The notes beneath the pieces were generated by a model. It did not search any database and was not told the DNA's origin. It saw only the letters and a program-made list of their open reading frames with translations. Position numbers and translations under genes: made by a program. A DNA stretch of 34,243 nt from Nostoc sp. PA-18-2419. Its GTDB lineage: Bacteria > Cyanobacteriota > Cyanobacteriia > Cyanobacteriales > Nostocaceae. This document shows positions 8,567-15,469 of the stretch, piece after piece; within the stretch, counting starts at the first letter, position 1, and every line of letters starts with the position of its first letter. The stretch is from assembly GCF_005869855.1 (NCBI RefSeq), contig NZ_SZNH01000011.1:165462-199704 (forward strand). Direction: 5' to 3'.

Positions 8567-9141
8567 CGAATGGGTTGAGCTTTGATGAAATCTATCCAGG
8601 AGTCTAGGGGCTTAAATAAATGCCTGGGGACTCCATAACTCAACTCTTGAGCCTTGATTCTCAACCAACTAGTTTCTCTGGCTATTTTGTCGGCAGCAGC
8701 CACCCTAGCTTCTCCGGTTTCTCGGTCAATGGCAACCACAAAATCAACCTTGAATCGATATTTCTCCCATCTACTTGCTATTCCGCCAACCAGTATGTTA
8801 TTGTCTTTAAAGATTGCTGATTTGGACTTGACCTCTAGGTTATACCCTCTGCCATTATGGATAACTCTGATATCCCTTTGGTATTGAGCAAACAGCGATC
8901 GCCCTAACTCTGATTGTCCCCGACTCCTCCAGTTAGTCGGATCTTTCTTCCAATCCCCATAGACTGATCTCCAAGGGATGAACTGATCTAGCTGATAGGC
9001 TTTGTCTAAGCCTTGATGATGAAGAAAATCAGCTAAACTTTCTTCCCAGGACTTACCGCAGGCGAGCCTATCCTCGAATGAATCTGTAAAATAATATGCT
9101 GACTGCTTGCCAAGGCGATCATTATGCGCTACAATGGTCAT
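8563..9141 (-). CDS. PD-(D/E)XK-like nuclease, element cargo
   Basis: A 192-residue protein I cannot assign to a named family. It has a plausible restriction-endonuclease-fold core: an acidic helix (SWEESLADFL, about residues 31-40), then Asp90 on a short strand (RDIRVI), Glu103 and Lys105 in the strand NLEVKSKS, matching the D...ExK metal-binding pattern. A second strand, KVDFVVAID, follows. No HNH or GIY-YIG motif is seen. It ends tail-to-tail with the integrase gene (4-bp overlap) and is read toward attL. Possible roles are Holliday-junction or replication-fork processing for the element, or interference with a competing phage genome. Start at the ATG at 9141; the ribosome-binding site is weak, and a long hairpin sits just upstream. 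Confidence 0.65.
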   Translation of the reverse strand: MTIVAHNDRLGKQSAYYFTDSFEDRLACGKSWEESLADFLHHQGLDKAYQLDQFIPWRSVYGDWKKDPTNWRSRGQSELGRSLFAQYQRDIRVIHNGRGYNLEVKSKSAIFKDNNILVGGIASRWEKYRFKVDFVVAIDRETGEARVAAADKIARETSWLRIKAQELSYGVPRHLFKPLDSWIDFIKAQPIR

Positions 9142-9174
9142 ATATGGATTTTATTGCTAGTTTTTATTTGTTAG

Positions 9175-9208
9175 GCTCCTCAGTATCGCCAAATACTCAG
9201 GAGCTTTT
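9175..9208. terminator. Strong hairpin with short T-tract upstream of the nuclease gene
   Basis: GCTCCT-C-AGTAT / ATACT-C-AGGAGC pairs 11 bp around one mismatch with loop CGCCAA, followed on the plus strand by TTTTGATTT. It could stop read-through from the integrase side, or be a 5' leader hairpin of the nuclease transcript. Nearby is a perfect 12-bp palindrome, CGAAATATTTCG, at 9281-9292. Confidence 0.5.
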
Positions 9209-9330
9209 GATTTGAGAAAATGGTTAGAACCCTTACCATTAGGGAATCTAAGGGATTATCGAAAGATTTTCTATTTTCATCGAAATATTTCGACTAAAAG
9301 AACTGATTAGCCAGATGGCTTACTGAAGCT

Positions 9331-9846
9331 CTAACTTTTATCCATCCTCCTGATACTTTGTTGTAGTTCTTGGTCTAGTCGATCCTCTAGGGAGCCAATC
9401 GCGACAGTAACATTAAGGATAGGATCTGGAATAGTTTCTCGGCTCATTCGACCTCTAACTAAGCCATCTGCCAGATCAATCATTTCTTTTAACATTCGGG
9501 CTGTCCTGAGATTGTTATTAGCATTGAACTGTTCAGCCAAGGCATCAACAGCTTGCAAGGCTACATTAAGTAACTTTTCCTGCCTAATATCATTGCTTAA
9601 CCCCTCGGTTGAGACATTGGAGATCAATGGCGAAAACTGATTAACTAGGCTGATAGTTTGGTTTTTTGTTGGCTTACTGTGCTTCCTATGGCTGTAGATT
9701 TGCTGAGGAGTACAGGGTGAGCCTAATGTAATCATGAAATCAGCTAAGGCTGTTGCAGGTAGCCCCAGCGCTAGCTTTTCATCAAATGCCTCTCTAGCTT
9801 CTGCATTTAAGTTGCAAATAGGGCAAACCTTCTTACCTCTAGACAT
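9331..9846 (-). CDS. Zinc-finger/HTH-like protein, possibly small-terminase-like
   Basis: A 171-residue protein if started at the ATG at 9846, whose ATGTCTAG overlaps the stop of the upstream RHH gene and suggests translational coupling; a farther upstream start at 9873 would overlap more. The N-terminus has CPIC (about residues 8-11) and, after a helical segment PATALADFMITLGSPCTPQQIYSHRKH, a HxxxH-type end, so a zinc-supported helix-turn-helix is likely. The C-terminal half is helical with ALQAVDALAEQF and LKEMIDLADGLV segments that could oligomerise. N-terminal HTH plus C-terminal oligomerisation helices at this length recall phage small terminase subunits, which satellites use to redirect packaging. 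That is a hypothesis from layout only; a transcriptional regulator is equally possible. Confidence 0.65.
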   Translation of the reverse strand: MSRGKKVCPICNLNAEAREAFDEKLALGLPATALADFMITLGSPCTPQQIYSHRKHSKPTKNQTISLVNQFSPLISNVSTEGLSNDIRQEKLLNVALQAVDALAEQFNANNNLRTARMLKEMIDLADGLVRGRMSRETIPDPILNVTVAIGSLEDRLDQELQQSIRRMDKS

Positions 9847-10102
9847 TACCTTGAGCCTCCCGGAAGGTATCAATCAATACCTCTAATCCTGTAATAAACT
9901 CAGAGGATTCCAAGCTAGCCAGATACTCTAGACATTCTCCATAAACCTTTCGAGTGCCTTCAGCCATTTGTTGTTGTTTGATTATTTCTCTGATTAACTC
10001 TGATACCGATACCCCCGATCTCTCCGAAAGCTCCAATAACCAATCATAAGTACCCTGTTCCATTCTGATCCCTACTTGTCTGCTCTGATTAACCTTTGCC
10101 AT
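9839..10102 (-). CDS. Ribbon-helix-helix DNA-binding regulator
   Basis: An 87-residue protein. Residues 7-45 fit the RHH/CopG fold: strand SRQVGIRMEQGTYDWL, helix LLELSERSG, turn, then VSVSELIREIIKQQQ. The start is firm: a near-perfect Shine-Dalgarno AGGAGG lies about 7 nt upstream. It is the first gene of a minus-strand pair with the zinc/HTH gene. Its promoter region faces the coiled-coil gene at 10203 and carries a perfect 10-bp inverted repeat, so autorepression and control of the divergent gene are likely. Position and size suit the master-switch regulator of the element, though this is inferred from context only. Confidence 0.8.
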   Translation of the reverse strand: MAKVNQSRQVGIRMEQGTYDWLLELSERSGVSVSELIREIIKQQQMAEGTRKVYGECLEYLASLESSEFITGLEVLIDTFREAQGNV

Positions 10103-10131
10103 TTATATCCTCCTGTGTGGCTTATATATAG

Positions 10132-10176
10132 ATTTAGTCAACCAAAAAACCTCTAGGATTCAGATCTTGACTAAAT
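10132..10176. promoter_or_regulatory. Divergent control region with perfect 10-bp inverted repeat
   Basis: ATTTAGTCAA (10132-10141) and TTGACTAAAT (10167-10176) are exact inverted copies separated by 25 nt. They lie in the 100-bp gap between the RHH gene (minus) and the coiled-coil gene (plus). Each arm contains an outward-pointing TTGACT that could serve as a -35 box. This is a good candidate operator for a dimeric RHH protein. Confidence 0.6.
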
Positions 10177-10202
10177 ATGTTAAATAGCATAGGTAAAAAA
10201 AA

Positions 10203-10841
10203 ATGTTAGAAAAACTCCAGGCTGAAATAGATCAACATATTCAAGAGTTAGCCCGATTACAAGGTATCGAAGAGGAGGCTAAGAGAAAAAAGCGCGAGGA
10301 AGCAGCCAAAGTGGCTAAGTCCAGAAGGGCTGTAATGCGGTATTTGGGCAATCTGATTGATGTTCAGATCAAGCTAGGTAACCTAACCCCAGGGCAAGTA
10401 CAAGAGTATTTAACCCAGTATCAGAAAGAATATGGACAGGATGCGGTTATTGCTGAATATTTAGCGATTGTGGCGCGATTACTTACTCATGAGTTTTATG
10501 GGGTAGAATGTACTACCCATCGAGTCGGTAATGGCGGGCTAATCTGGAAGGGTCAGTCCTACTCAGGAGCCTATGAACTATATTTAGCCATTATTGATCA
10601 AATGGCAGGGATAGAGCCTCTAGAATCCCAAGTTTGGTTTAACTACCTTTTAACTCAAGTATTTGAGGAGGATGGGACTTTTTTAGCTGCCGAGGTTCTC
10701 ATTCCTCGCTGGAAGACCGATTTTGTACCGAAGCTAATCAGATTGGTCGAGGCTGATCGATCGCGGCTAGTGCTACCTGATATCGAAGATTTAACTACCG
10801 AGGATGCCCTCTACCTTCAATATTTCATGGATGGGCAGTAA
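10203..10841 (+). CDS. Coiled-coil protein of unknown function, element core gene
   Basis: A 212-residue protein I do not recognise. Residues 1-45 are a highly charged coiled coil rich in Glu, Lys and Ala. The rest is a predominantly helical soluble domain, with a possible beta hairpin around GNGGLIWKGQSYSG, and an acidic C-terminus. There are no membrane segments or catalytic motifs. It is the first rightward gene after the divergent control region, the place where many satellites encode an early regulator or replication accessory protein. AGG lies 9 nt before the ATG. A hairpin terminator follows at 10914, so it is probably transcribed apart from the downstream RHH-VapE unit. Confidence 0.7.
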   Translation: MLEKLQAEIDQHIQELARLQGIEEEAKRKKREEAAKVAKSRRAVMRYLGNLIDVQIKLGNLTPGQVQEYLTQYQKEYGQDAVIAEYLAIVARLLTHEFYGVECTTHRVGNGGLIWKGQSYSGAYELYLAIIDQMAGIEPLESQVWFNYLLTQVFEEDGTFLAAEVLIPRWKTDFVPKLIRLVEADRSRLVLPDIEDLTTEDALYLQYFMDGQ

Positions 10842-10913
10842 CCCTGACTGAATCTAGGAGTATGGCATTAACTTCTATACTGAACTCCTAACTTAATCTG
10901 TAGACTACATTAA

Positions 10914-10950
10914 CCCTGAGACTGTCCATGGCTCTCAGGGCTTTCTTTTC
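10914..10950 (+). terminator. Rho-independent-type terminator after the coiled-coil gene
   Basis: CCCTGAG (10914-10920) pairs with CTCAGGG (10934-10940), followed by CTTTCTTTTC. It lies about 70 bp after the stop codon of the coiled-coil gene. Confidence 0.7.
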
Positions 10951-11063
10951 TACCCTGATGCTGTTACTTGCTTGATTATATGTTCCTAGAGTATCTCTGG
11001 CAGAACTTTAATGACCTATGACTCGCATTAAAATACCAAATCTCCTATGAATGGGTTGACCTT

Positions 11064-11118
11064 CCTGTGCCAGTTTCTTTTTTACCTGTGCCAGTTTAGT
11101 CTCTCCTGGTGTTATAAT
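11064..11118 (+). promoter_or_regulatory. Promoter with two direct operator-like repeats before the RHH-VapE operon
   Basis: TATAAT at 11113-11118 is a perfect -10 box, about 30 bp before the ATG at 11148. No good -35 is present; instead two exact 13-bp copies of CCTGTGCCAGTTT lie at 11064-11076 and 11085-11097, 21 bp (two helical turns) apart, the second overlapping the -35 zone. This suggests regulation by a DNA-binding protein, perhaps one of the RHH proteins. The motif resembles the TGTACCAT iterons downstream. Confidence 0.6.
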
Positions 11119-11147
11119 GGGAGTACAAGGAATAAAAGGATATCATC

Positions 11148-11357
11148 ATGGCGAATCAGAGAGTTAACAGAAGAATGAAGTTGCAGATATGGCTGACTCC
11201 AGCGGAGCATCAGTTATTCTCGGAAGTCTCGGAGGCAACTGGGCAAACCATTTCATCATATGTGCGCTCTACAGTCCTTCGAGAGATTAAGAAGGATTTT
11301 AATAAGTTTATCTTATCTAAATCTAATGAAAAATCAGATATTTCAATAAAAGATTAG
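11148..11357 (+). CDS. Small ribbon-helix-helix protein
   Basis: A 69-residue protein with an RHH-type core: basic start (NQRVNRRMK), a strand LQIWLTPAEHQLF, a helix FSEVSEATG, and the second helix TISSYVRSTVLREI. The C-terminus is Lys/Ser-rich and disordered. This resembles MobC/CopG-type DNA-binding proteins. AAAAGGATATC before the ATG provides a ribosome-binding site. It opens the transcription unit leading to a second RHH gene and VapE, behind a TATAAT promoter with duplicated operator-like repeats, so it may regulate the replication module or bind the origin iterons. Confidence 0.75.
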   Translation: MANQRVNRRMKLQIWLTPAEHQLFSEVSEATGQTISSYVRSTVLREIKKDFNKFILSKSNEKSDISIKD

Positions 11358-11454
11358 TCGGGTGCTGAGTTCCCAAGTGGCTCAAACCCTGATTATTCCA
11401 TTGGTTTTCTAATAATGACAGATTATTAGAGTAACCCCAATAGAGGACATAGGT

Positions 11455-11616
11455 ATGAAAAGAGATAAATACATCAACTTCAAAGCTACCGAGTTAGAAG
11501 TGGCGAAGATTAAGGAACTGGCAGCGATCGCAGGATACAGCCAATCAGAATATATCAGGCTAGCTGCTTTAGGATTGTTTGTACCAACTAGCGAGCCTAA
11601 GGTGGTAGAGGCATGA
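11455..11616 (+). CDS. Very small ribbon-helix-helix protein, overlapping the VapE gene
   Basis: A 53-residue protein (MKRDKYINFKATELEV...), shorter than most gene finders accept. It has a strand YINFKATELEVAKIKEL, a turn after AAIAGY, and the helix SQSEYIRLAALGLF, a compact RHH pattern. GAGG lies 10 nt upstream of the ATG. Its stop overlaps the ATG of the VapE gene (ATGA at 11613-11616), strong evidence for translational coupling and for being real. The second RHH in a row suggests a heteromeric or origin-binding partner for the helicase. A HIP1 site lies within it. Confidence 0.78.
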   Translation: MKRDKYINFKATELEVAKIKELAAIAGYSQSEYIRLAALGLFVPTSEPKVVEA

Positions 11617-13307
11617 CTGAGCAATCAAATAGCGCTACCAGTAACCAGCTAGTAGCGCCAAAGATCAATATTCAGATATTAAACAATCAACAGGAAAAGG
11701 AGAAAGAAATGTTAGATAACAGCCCATTCGACTCAAAGGAAGAAGATATGAACTATAACTCAAAGGAAAAAGAAATGAACTATAACCATTCTAACCCATC
11801 TAGTAATACTCAGTCAAGAAAGAGCAAAACTGATATCTTGGTTCCTCAAGTAGATGGCTCAGCTAGCTATAACAACAAAGATGCCAAAGACCAAAAAGAA
11901 GCGATCGCAGACTATCGAATCAAAATAAACAAAGCAGGTCAAGAGCAGGGTTTGGCTTGGTTCGAGGTATTCAAAGAAGTTTATGAAGGGCGAGTTAAAC
12001 TGAACCTTTGGACTGGCGATTTGTTACTTGATGATCGAGTGGTTACCGAAGGAGATTTGATCGATCAACTGGAAGATGCTTTAGGAATAATGATGAAACT
12101 TAGCATGGAGCAGTTTACCCGAAAGTTCTCTGCTTGGATCGCTAGTTATTCCTTTAATCCAGTTAAGGAAATGCTCGAAGAATGCCAAAGGTCAAGGTTA
12201 GCAATATGGGTGCATCCTGGAACTGATCCTAAAACATTAGATACCCGCGATTGTTACTTTACTGATCGATATGATCAAAGAGTCGAAAGTTTAGAAAGGA
12301 TTTGTAGGATTGGTGGGCATCTGGTCAAGAATCAGTATGAACCGATGAAAGATTGGAGCAACTTAGCCAGTATTTTATTCGGTACTGATGATAAGTTGAG
12401 CCAGGTTCTACTATCCTCTTGGTTGATCGCTAGTGCAGCTAGAGCGATGCAGCCCGGTTGCAAAGCCGACAGCGCATTAGTTCTCAAGGGCAAGCAAGGC
12501 GCAGGAAAATCAACTTTCTTTAGCCTAATCGGTGGTGATTATTTCCTTGAGATGGAGTCATCAACCGATAACTTAGAGGTTAAAAGACAACTGGATCGAG
12601 CTTGGATAGTAGAGATGGGCGAGATTGAAGGTATTACTCGCAAGAAAGATGTCGAGGCTCTCAAAGCATTTATGAGTTCTAGCAAAGATACCTTCCGAGG
12701 TTTGTATGAGAAGAAGCCAACCGATCATCCGCGCCATGTGGTATTTGGTGGTACTTGCAACTCAGATGATTTCCTTCGAGATTCTACAGGTAGCCGGAGA
12801 TTCTGGGTTATTGACCTTGGCGATCGAGATGTTAACCTGGAGTATCTAAAGGAGAACCGGGAGGAAATATTAGCTACTGCGCTTTACTACTCCCAGAGAG
12901 GAGCCATTTGGTGGTTAACTCCTGATATGTCTGTGGCATCCGAAGAAAGAAACAAAAACTATCAAGAAGGTAATGAGTGGGATGAAAAAGTATTGCATTG
13001 TGTGAGGAAGCTCGAAAGCTATGTGGCAGACAAGAATAAGACTATGGCGAAGAAAGAGCTAGAGTTGTCCGGTGGAGTTTCATTAGCGATTTCTGCATTC
13101 ATGGAGAAGTGCCTAAACATTCCAGTTACTCAACAAAGAGCTAGCAGTAAAAAGATAGCGAAGGCTTTAGGTGATCTTGGCTATATTCGGAAAAAGATTA
13201 CTCAAGCTGATGGATCTCGCCCTTGGGTTTATGCGAGAGAATCCGAGTCTAACCAGACTTTCTTTGATGCGGAGTTAATCGGGCAGTTGGGGGCGGCTTG
13301 GTTCTAA
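11613..13307 (+). CDS. VapE-type (virulence-associated E family) replicative helicase
   Basis: A 564-residue protein. The first roughly 100 residues are polar and repetitive (SKEEDMNYNSKEKEMNYN) and likely disordered. From about residue 105 it matches the VapE-type DNA-dependent ATPase/helicase: Walker A LKGKQGAGKST near residue 289, Walker B-like AWIVEMGEIEG near residue 330, and the TCNSDDFLRDSTGSRRFW segment with conserved Asn and Arg near residue 390. The motif order is that of superfamily 3-like phage and satellite helicases. No PrimPol domain is fused. The start codon overlaps the preceding RHH stop by ATGA. An iteron cluster follows, making it the probable replication initiator helicase of the element. 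This family is a hallmark of PICI-type phage satellites. Confidence 0.88.
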   Translation: MTEQSNSATSNQLVAPKINIQILNNQQEKEKEMLDNSPFDSKEEDMNYNSKEKEMNYNHSNPSSNTQSRKSKTDILVPQVDGSASYNNKDAKDQKEAIADYRIKINKAGQEQGLAWFEVFKEVYEGRVKLNLWTGDLLLDDRVVTEGDLIDQLEDALGIMMKLSMEQFTRKFSAWIASYSFNPVKEMLEECQRSRLAIWVHPGTDPKTLDTRDCYFTDRYDQRVESLERICRIGGHLVKNQYEPMKDWSNLASILFGTDDKLSQVLLSSWLIASAARAMQPGCKADSALVLKGKQGAGKSTFFSLIGGDYFLEMESSTDNLEVKRQLDRAWIVEMGEIEGITRKKDVEALKAFMSSSKDTFRGLYEKKPTDHPRHVVFGGTCNSDDFLRDSTGSRRFWVIDLGDRDVNLEYLKENREEILATALYYSQRGAIWWLTPDMSVASEERNKNYQEGNEWDEKVLHCVRKLESYVADKNKTMAKKELELSGGVSLAISAFMEKCLNIPVTQQRASSKKIAKALGDLGYIRKKITQADGSRPWVYARESESNQTFFDAELIGQLGAAWF

Positions 13308-13330
13308 AGTGATTTTGTAGTTTAGTAAAA

Positions 13331-13356
13331 GCCTGGAGTCAGACCCAGGTTTTTTC
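13331..13356 (+). terminator. Terminator after the VapE gene
   Basis: CCTGG / CCAGG stem with an 8-nt loop (13332-13349), followed by six T residues. It sits 24 bp after the VapE stop. Confidence 0.75.
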
Positions 13357-13767
13357 ATGCTTATTTCTGAAACCCTTACCATACATAGGTTGTACCATGA
13401 TCTATTAGTTACTGCCCCATGATATATATCCTCTTTAAGGATTATGATGGCTGAAATAGTTACCCAGCATAGGTTACAGCCTGTACCATCATATTTTTTA
13501 CTGCCCCATGATGCTTATTTCTGAAACCCTTACCATACATAGGTTGTACCATGATGCCCCATCTGTACCATCATTTTCTTAAAACTTTTCTTTCCAGCTA
13601 CAGACAGCCAGAAGCCTTTAGGTAGGGTTAAGGTTTCCTATCTTTTTTTCTATTTTCTCATGGTACAGATGGGGCATCATGGTACAATGCTTATGTAGTA
13701 AGCATCCTAGCTGCCCCATGATAGTTTTTCTCATGGTACAGTTAGATTATCATGGTACAATGCTTAT
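13357..13767. other. Iteron cluster, candidate replication origin of the element
   Basis: A gene-free stretch packed with copies, in both orientations, of TGTACCATGATG-like and TGCCCCATGAT-like motifs. Examples: TGTACCATGA at 13391 and 13545, TGTACCATCAT at 13482 and 13564, TGCCCCATGAT at 13413, 13502 and 13712, CATGGTACA at 13659, 13679, 13732 and 13751. A 45-bp direct repeat occurs at 13357-13401 and 13511-13555. A 19-bp direct repeat occurs at 13676-13694 and 13749-13767. A perfect 27-bp inverted repeat is described separately. Dense iterons right after a VapE helicase gene fit a satellite replication origin. They are too short and irregular to be a CRISPR array. Confidence 0.78.
13545..13686. 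repeat. Perfect 27-bp inverted repeat with 88-nt loop
   Basis: Positions 13545-13571 and 13660-13686 are exact reverse complements. Each arm holds a TGTACCAT, then TGCCCCAT, then TGTACCAT, so each arm groups three iterons. The AT-rich loop (13572-13659) includes runs of T and could be the melting zone of an origin. Confidence 0.88.
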
Positions 13768-13835
13768 CAGCTAAGAGTTTCAAGGAAAAAGTAACCTAAA
13801 AAGTAGCCTCTGGTAACCTCTGATTTTTTAAAAGG

Positions 13836-14081
13836 CTACCTTTTCTGCTGCTTGTACTGACCAGGGCGATATCTAGGGCGATCAGCGCATAGGGGATTAG
13901 CTATGACCTTAAATGGCAGTTGGTCATTAGAATGCCTTGTTTGGCTGTAAGCAATCATAGAGCGCCTAAGGGCTTTCAAAGCTATCGAAACATAATCATA
14001 ATCCCGATCATTCTTACTTAAGCTCTCCTTAAGTTCCTCTAGCTCTGCCTCAATCGCCCCTAACTGTTTAAGAATATCCAT
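13836..14081 (-). CDS. Small helical protein of unknown function, element gene
   Basis: An 81-residue protein. The codon before the chosen ATG (14081) is TTG and could extend it by one residue. The N-terminal third is an acidic coiled-coil helix (LKQLGAIEAELEELKESL); the middle is helical and basic (VSIALKALRRSMIAYSQ); the C-terminus is Arg/Pro/Gln-rich (RPRYRPGQYKQQKR) and looks able to bind nucleic acid. It lies between the iteron cluster and attR and is transcribed leftward toward the iterons. Excisionase genes often sit near an att site and are about this size and charge, so a recombination directionality factor is one possibility, not shown by any motif. Confidence 0.6.
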   Translation of the reverse strand: MDILKQLGAIEAELEELKESLSKNDRDYDYVSIALKALRRSMIAYSQTRHSNDQLPFKVIANPLCADRPRYRPGQYKQQKR

Positions 14082-14172
14082 CAAGTTATTTGCTGCATTC
14101 CAGTTATCTAAGATAATCCCAGGCTACCATAGACAGCCCCAGGCTCCCCTAAATAACTAAAAGAATGCCCGA

Positions 14173-14253
14173 TAAGTATTTATACTTACTGAAATACTTA
14201 AGCAAACCCAGGCAATCCTAAGTCTACCTGATGATGTTAGTTGCTGCATCAGG
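14173..14253. promoter_or_regulatory. Palindromes upstream of the small gene near attR
   Basis: TAAGTAT-TT-ATACTTA (14173-14188) is a 7-bp-arm palindrome; a related half, ATACTTA, recurs at 14194-14200. CCTGATG (14227-14233) and CATCAGG (14247-14253) form a second inverted repeat. They lie between the small gene and the right arm-type repeats and may be operators or accessory protein sites of attP. Confidence 0.45.
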
Positions 14254-14261
14254 AAAGTCTT

Positions 14262-14283
14262 TGACTATCAAAATGACTATCAT
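14262..14283 (+). repeat. Right arm-type repeats (candidate integrase or Xis sites)
   Basis: TGACTATCA (14262-14270) and TGACTATCAT (14274-14283), 12 bp apart, matching the pair at 7323-7344 in sequence and spacing. They lie about 50 bp from the right att core. Confidence 0.68.
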
Positions 14284-14333
14284 TTTAGGAATAATCGGGT
14301 AGAAGAAGAACAGAAAAAGGCTAAAAGCCTTAA

Positions 14334-14404
<71 letters not shown>

Positions 14405-14652
14405 AGACCCACGAATTACTATGTTACCAATCTTTTATCTAAATTTCCATCTTTTGAGTGAATAAATTTTCTAGTTTTTGACTAGGCTATAAATTATCTA
14501 CTAGCTCAGCGCAATCTATACATCATAAGCTCAATACAGCATTTAAAAGACTCAGTTAGTAGTTGTCTGTTAATTATGACAGTGCGATCGCAACTGCTAC
14601 AACCAAGGTATGAGTTATAAGTTTTAATTCCTCACTCTTGACTCCTGGCTTG

Positions 14653-15243
14653 TTACACCTTTACTTCATCAGCAAAATTACTCCACCGGAGAAAGTGAAA
14701 TGGCCCGGCTATAGAACCCCAGAGACGTTCATCGGTGTCTAAATCCCTTCCCCGGTCGAGACTGAAAAATTCTTTAGCGTCAATCTCAAATTCGTTATCA
14801 AGATAAGTATTTTTACCATCACGAACGACAATACACCCTTTACCAGGTTCAACCTTGCCTTTGAAGCTATCACCTGTCCACTCTACAACCATATTGCAAC
14901 CTGACATTTTTTCTAATTGATCGAGGGATAAAACTTTTAGACGTTCGGGGTCTCGGGATGCGCCGTAAAATTTTTGTTCTTCCTTGAGTGTGTAGTGTTC
15001 GATGATAATGTGGTTGTCTGACTCGATCAAGTTCATCACCCGCATTCGGTAAGGTTGATTGAGCATAAAATGATAAGCTTGTTCGAGAAACAAGCTGACG
15101 CCTGAGAACAATTCCCAGGGTAAAGGACGGATACAAACACGAATGTGGGCATAAAAAGGTGGATTTTCAAAAGCTTGTTCTTGATTGCTAAAGTCAGCAG
15201 ACATCCAGCGGGCTAAAGTGGCTATATCAGTAGAATGAGTCAT
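14653..15243 (-). CDS. cpcT: CpcT/CpeT-family phycobiliprotein chromophore lyase
   Basis: A 196-residue protein. The ATG at 15243 gives the family's usual start (MTHSTDIATLARWM); an in-frame TTG three codons upstream is less likely. Family features are ENPPFYAHIRVCIRPLPWELF, QPYRMRV, FYGASRDPERL, LPGC-like MSGCNMVVEW, GKGCIVVRDGKNTYLD and the ending WGSIAGPFHFLRWSNFADEV. The length matches CpcT. CpcT attaches phycocyanobilin to the beta-subunit cysteine near position 153-155 of phycocyanin; CpeT paralogues serve phycoerythrin. The sequence resembles the cyanobacterial CpcT branch as I remember it, but CpeT cannot be fully excluded. It is monocistronic here and lies 248 bp from the tRNA-Cys, outside the integrated element. 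Confidence 0.88.
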   Translation of the reverse strand: MTHSTDIATLARWMSADFSNQEQAFENPPFYAHIRVCIRPLPWELFSGVSLFLEQAYHFMLNQPYRMRVMNLIESDNHIIIEHYTLKEEQKFYGASRDPERLKVLSLDQLEKMSGCNMVVEWTGDSFKGKVEPGKGCIVVRDGKNTYLDNEFEIDAKEFFSLDRGRDLDTDERLWGSIAGPFHFLRWSNFADEVKV

Positions 15244-15469
15244 TACAGACAAACAATTAGTTGTTTTAAAATTATCTTGAAGTATTGTAGACCTTGCTGA
15301 TGGTAATGGGGAATGGGAAGTAGAAAGTGGGGATAATTGTTAATCTTTTATGCGTCAAACAAGTTGGCAGGGTTGAGAGCAGGAAATAGTAAGTTATGTG
15401 AGATTAACATAAATACCAATGCCCAATGCCCTGTTTGGTTAATTCCCGATTCAAGAAGGTAAAGTTACT

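Noticed and set aside
13357-13767. CRISPR array
   Set aside because: The repeats are short, in both orientations and irregularly spaced, with no constant-length spacers and no cas genes.
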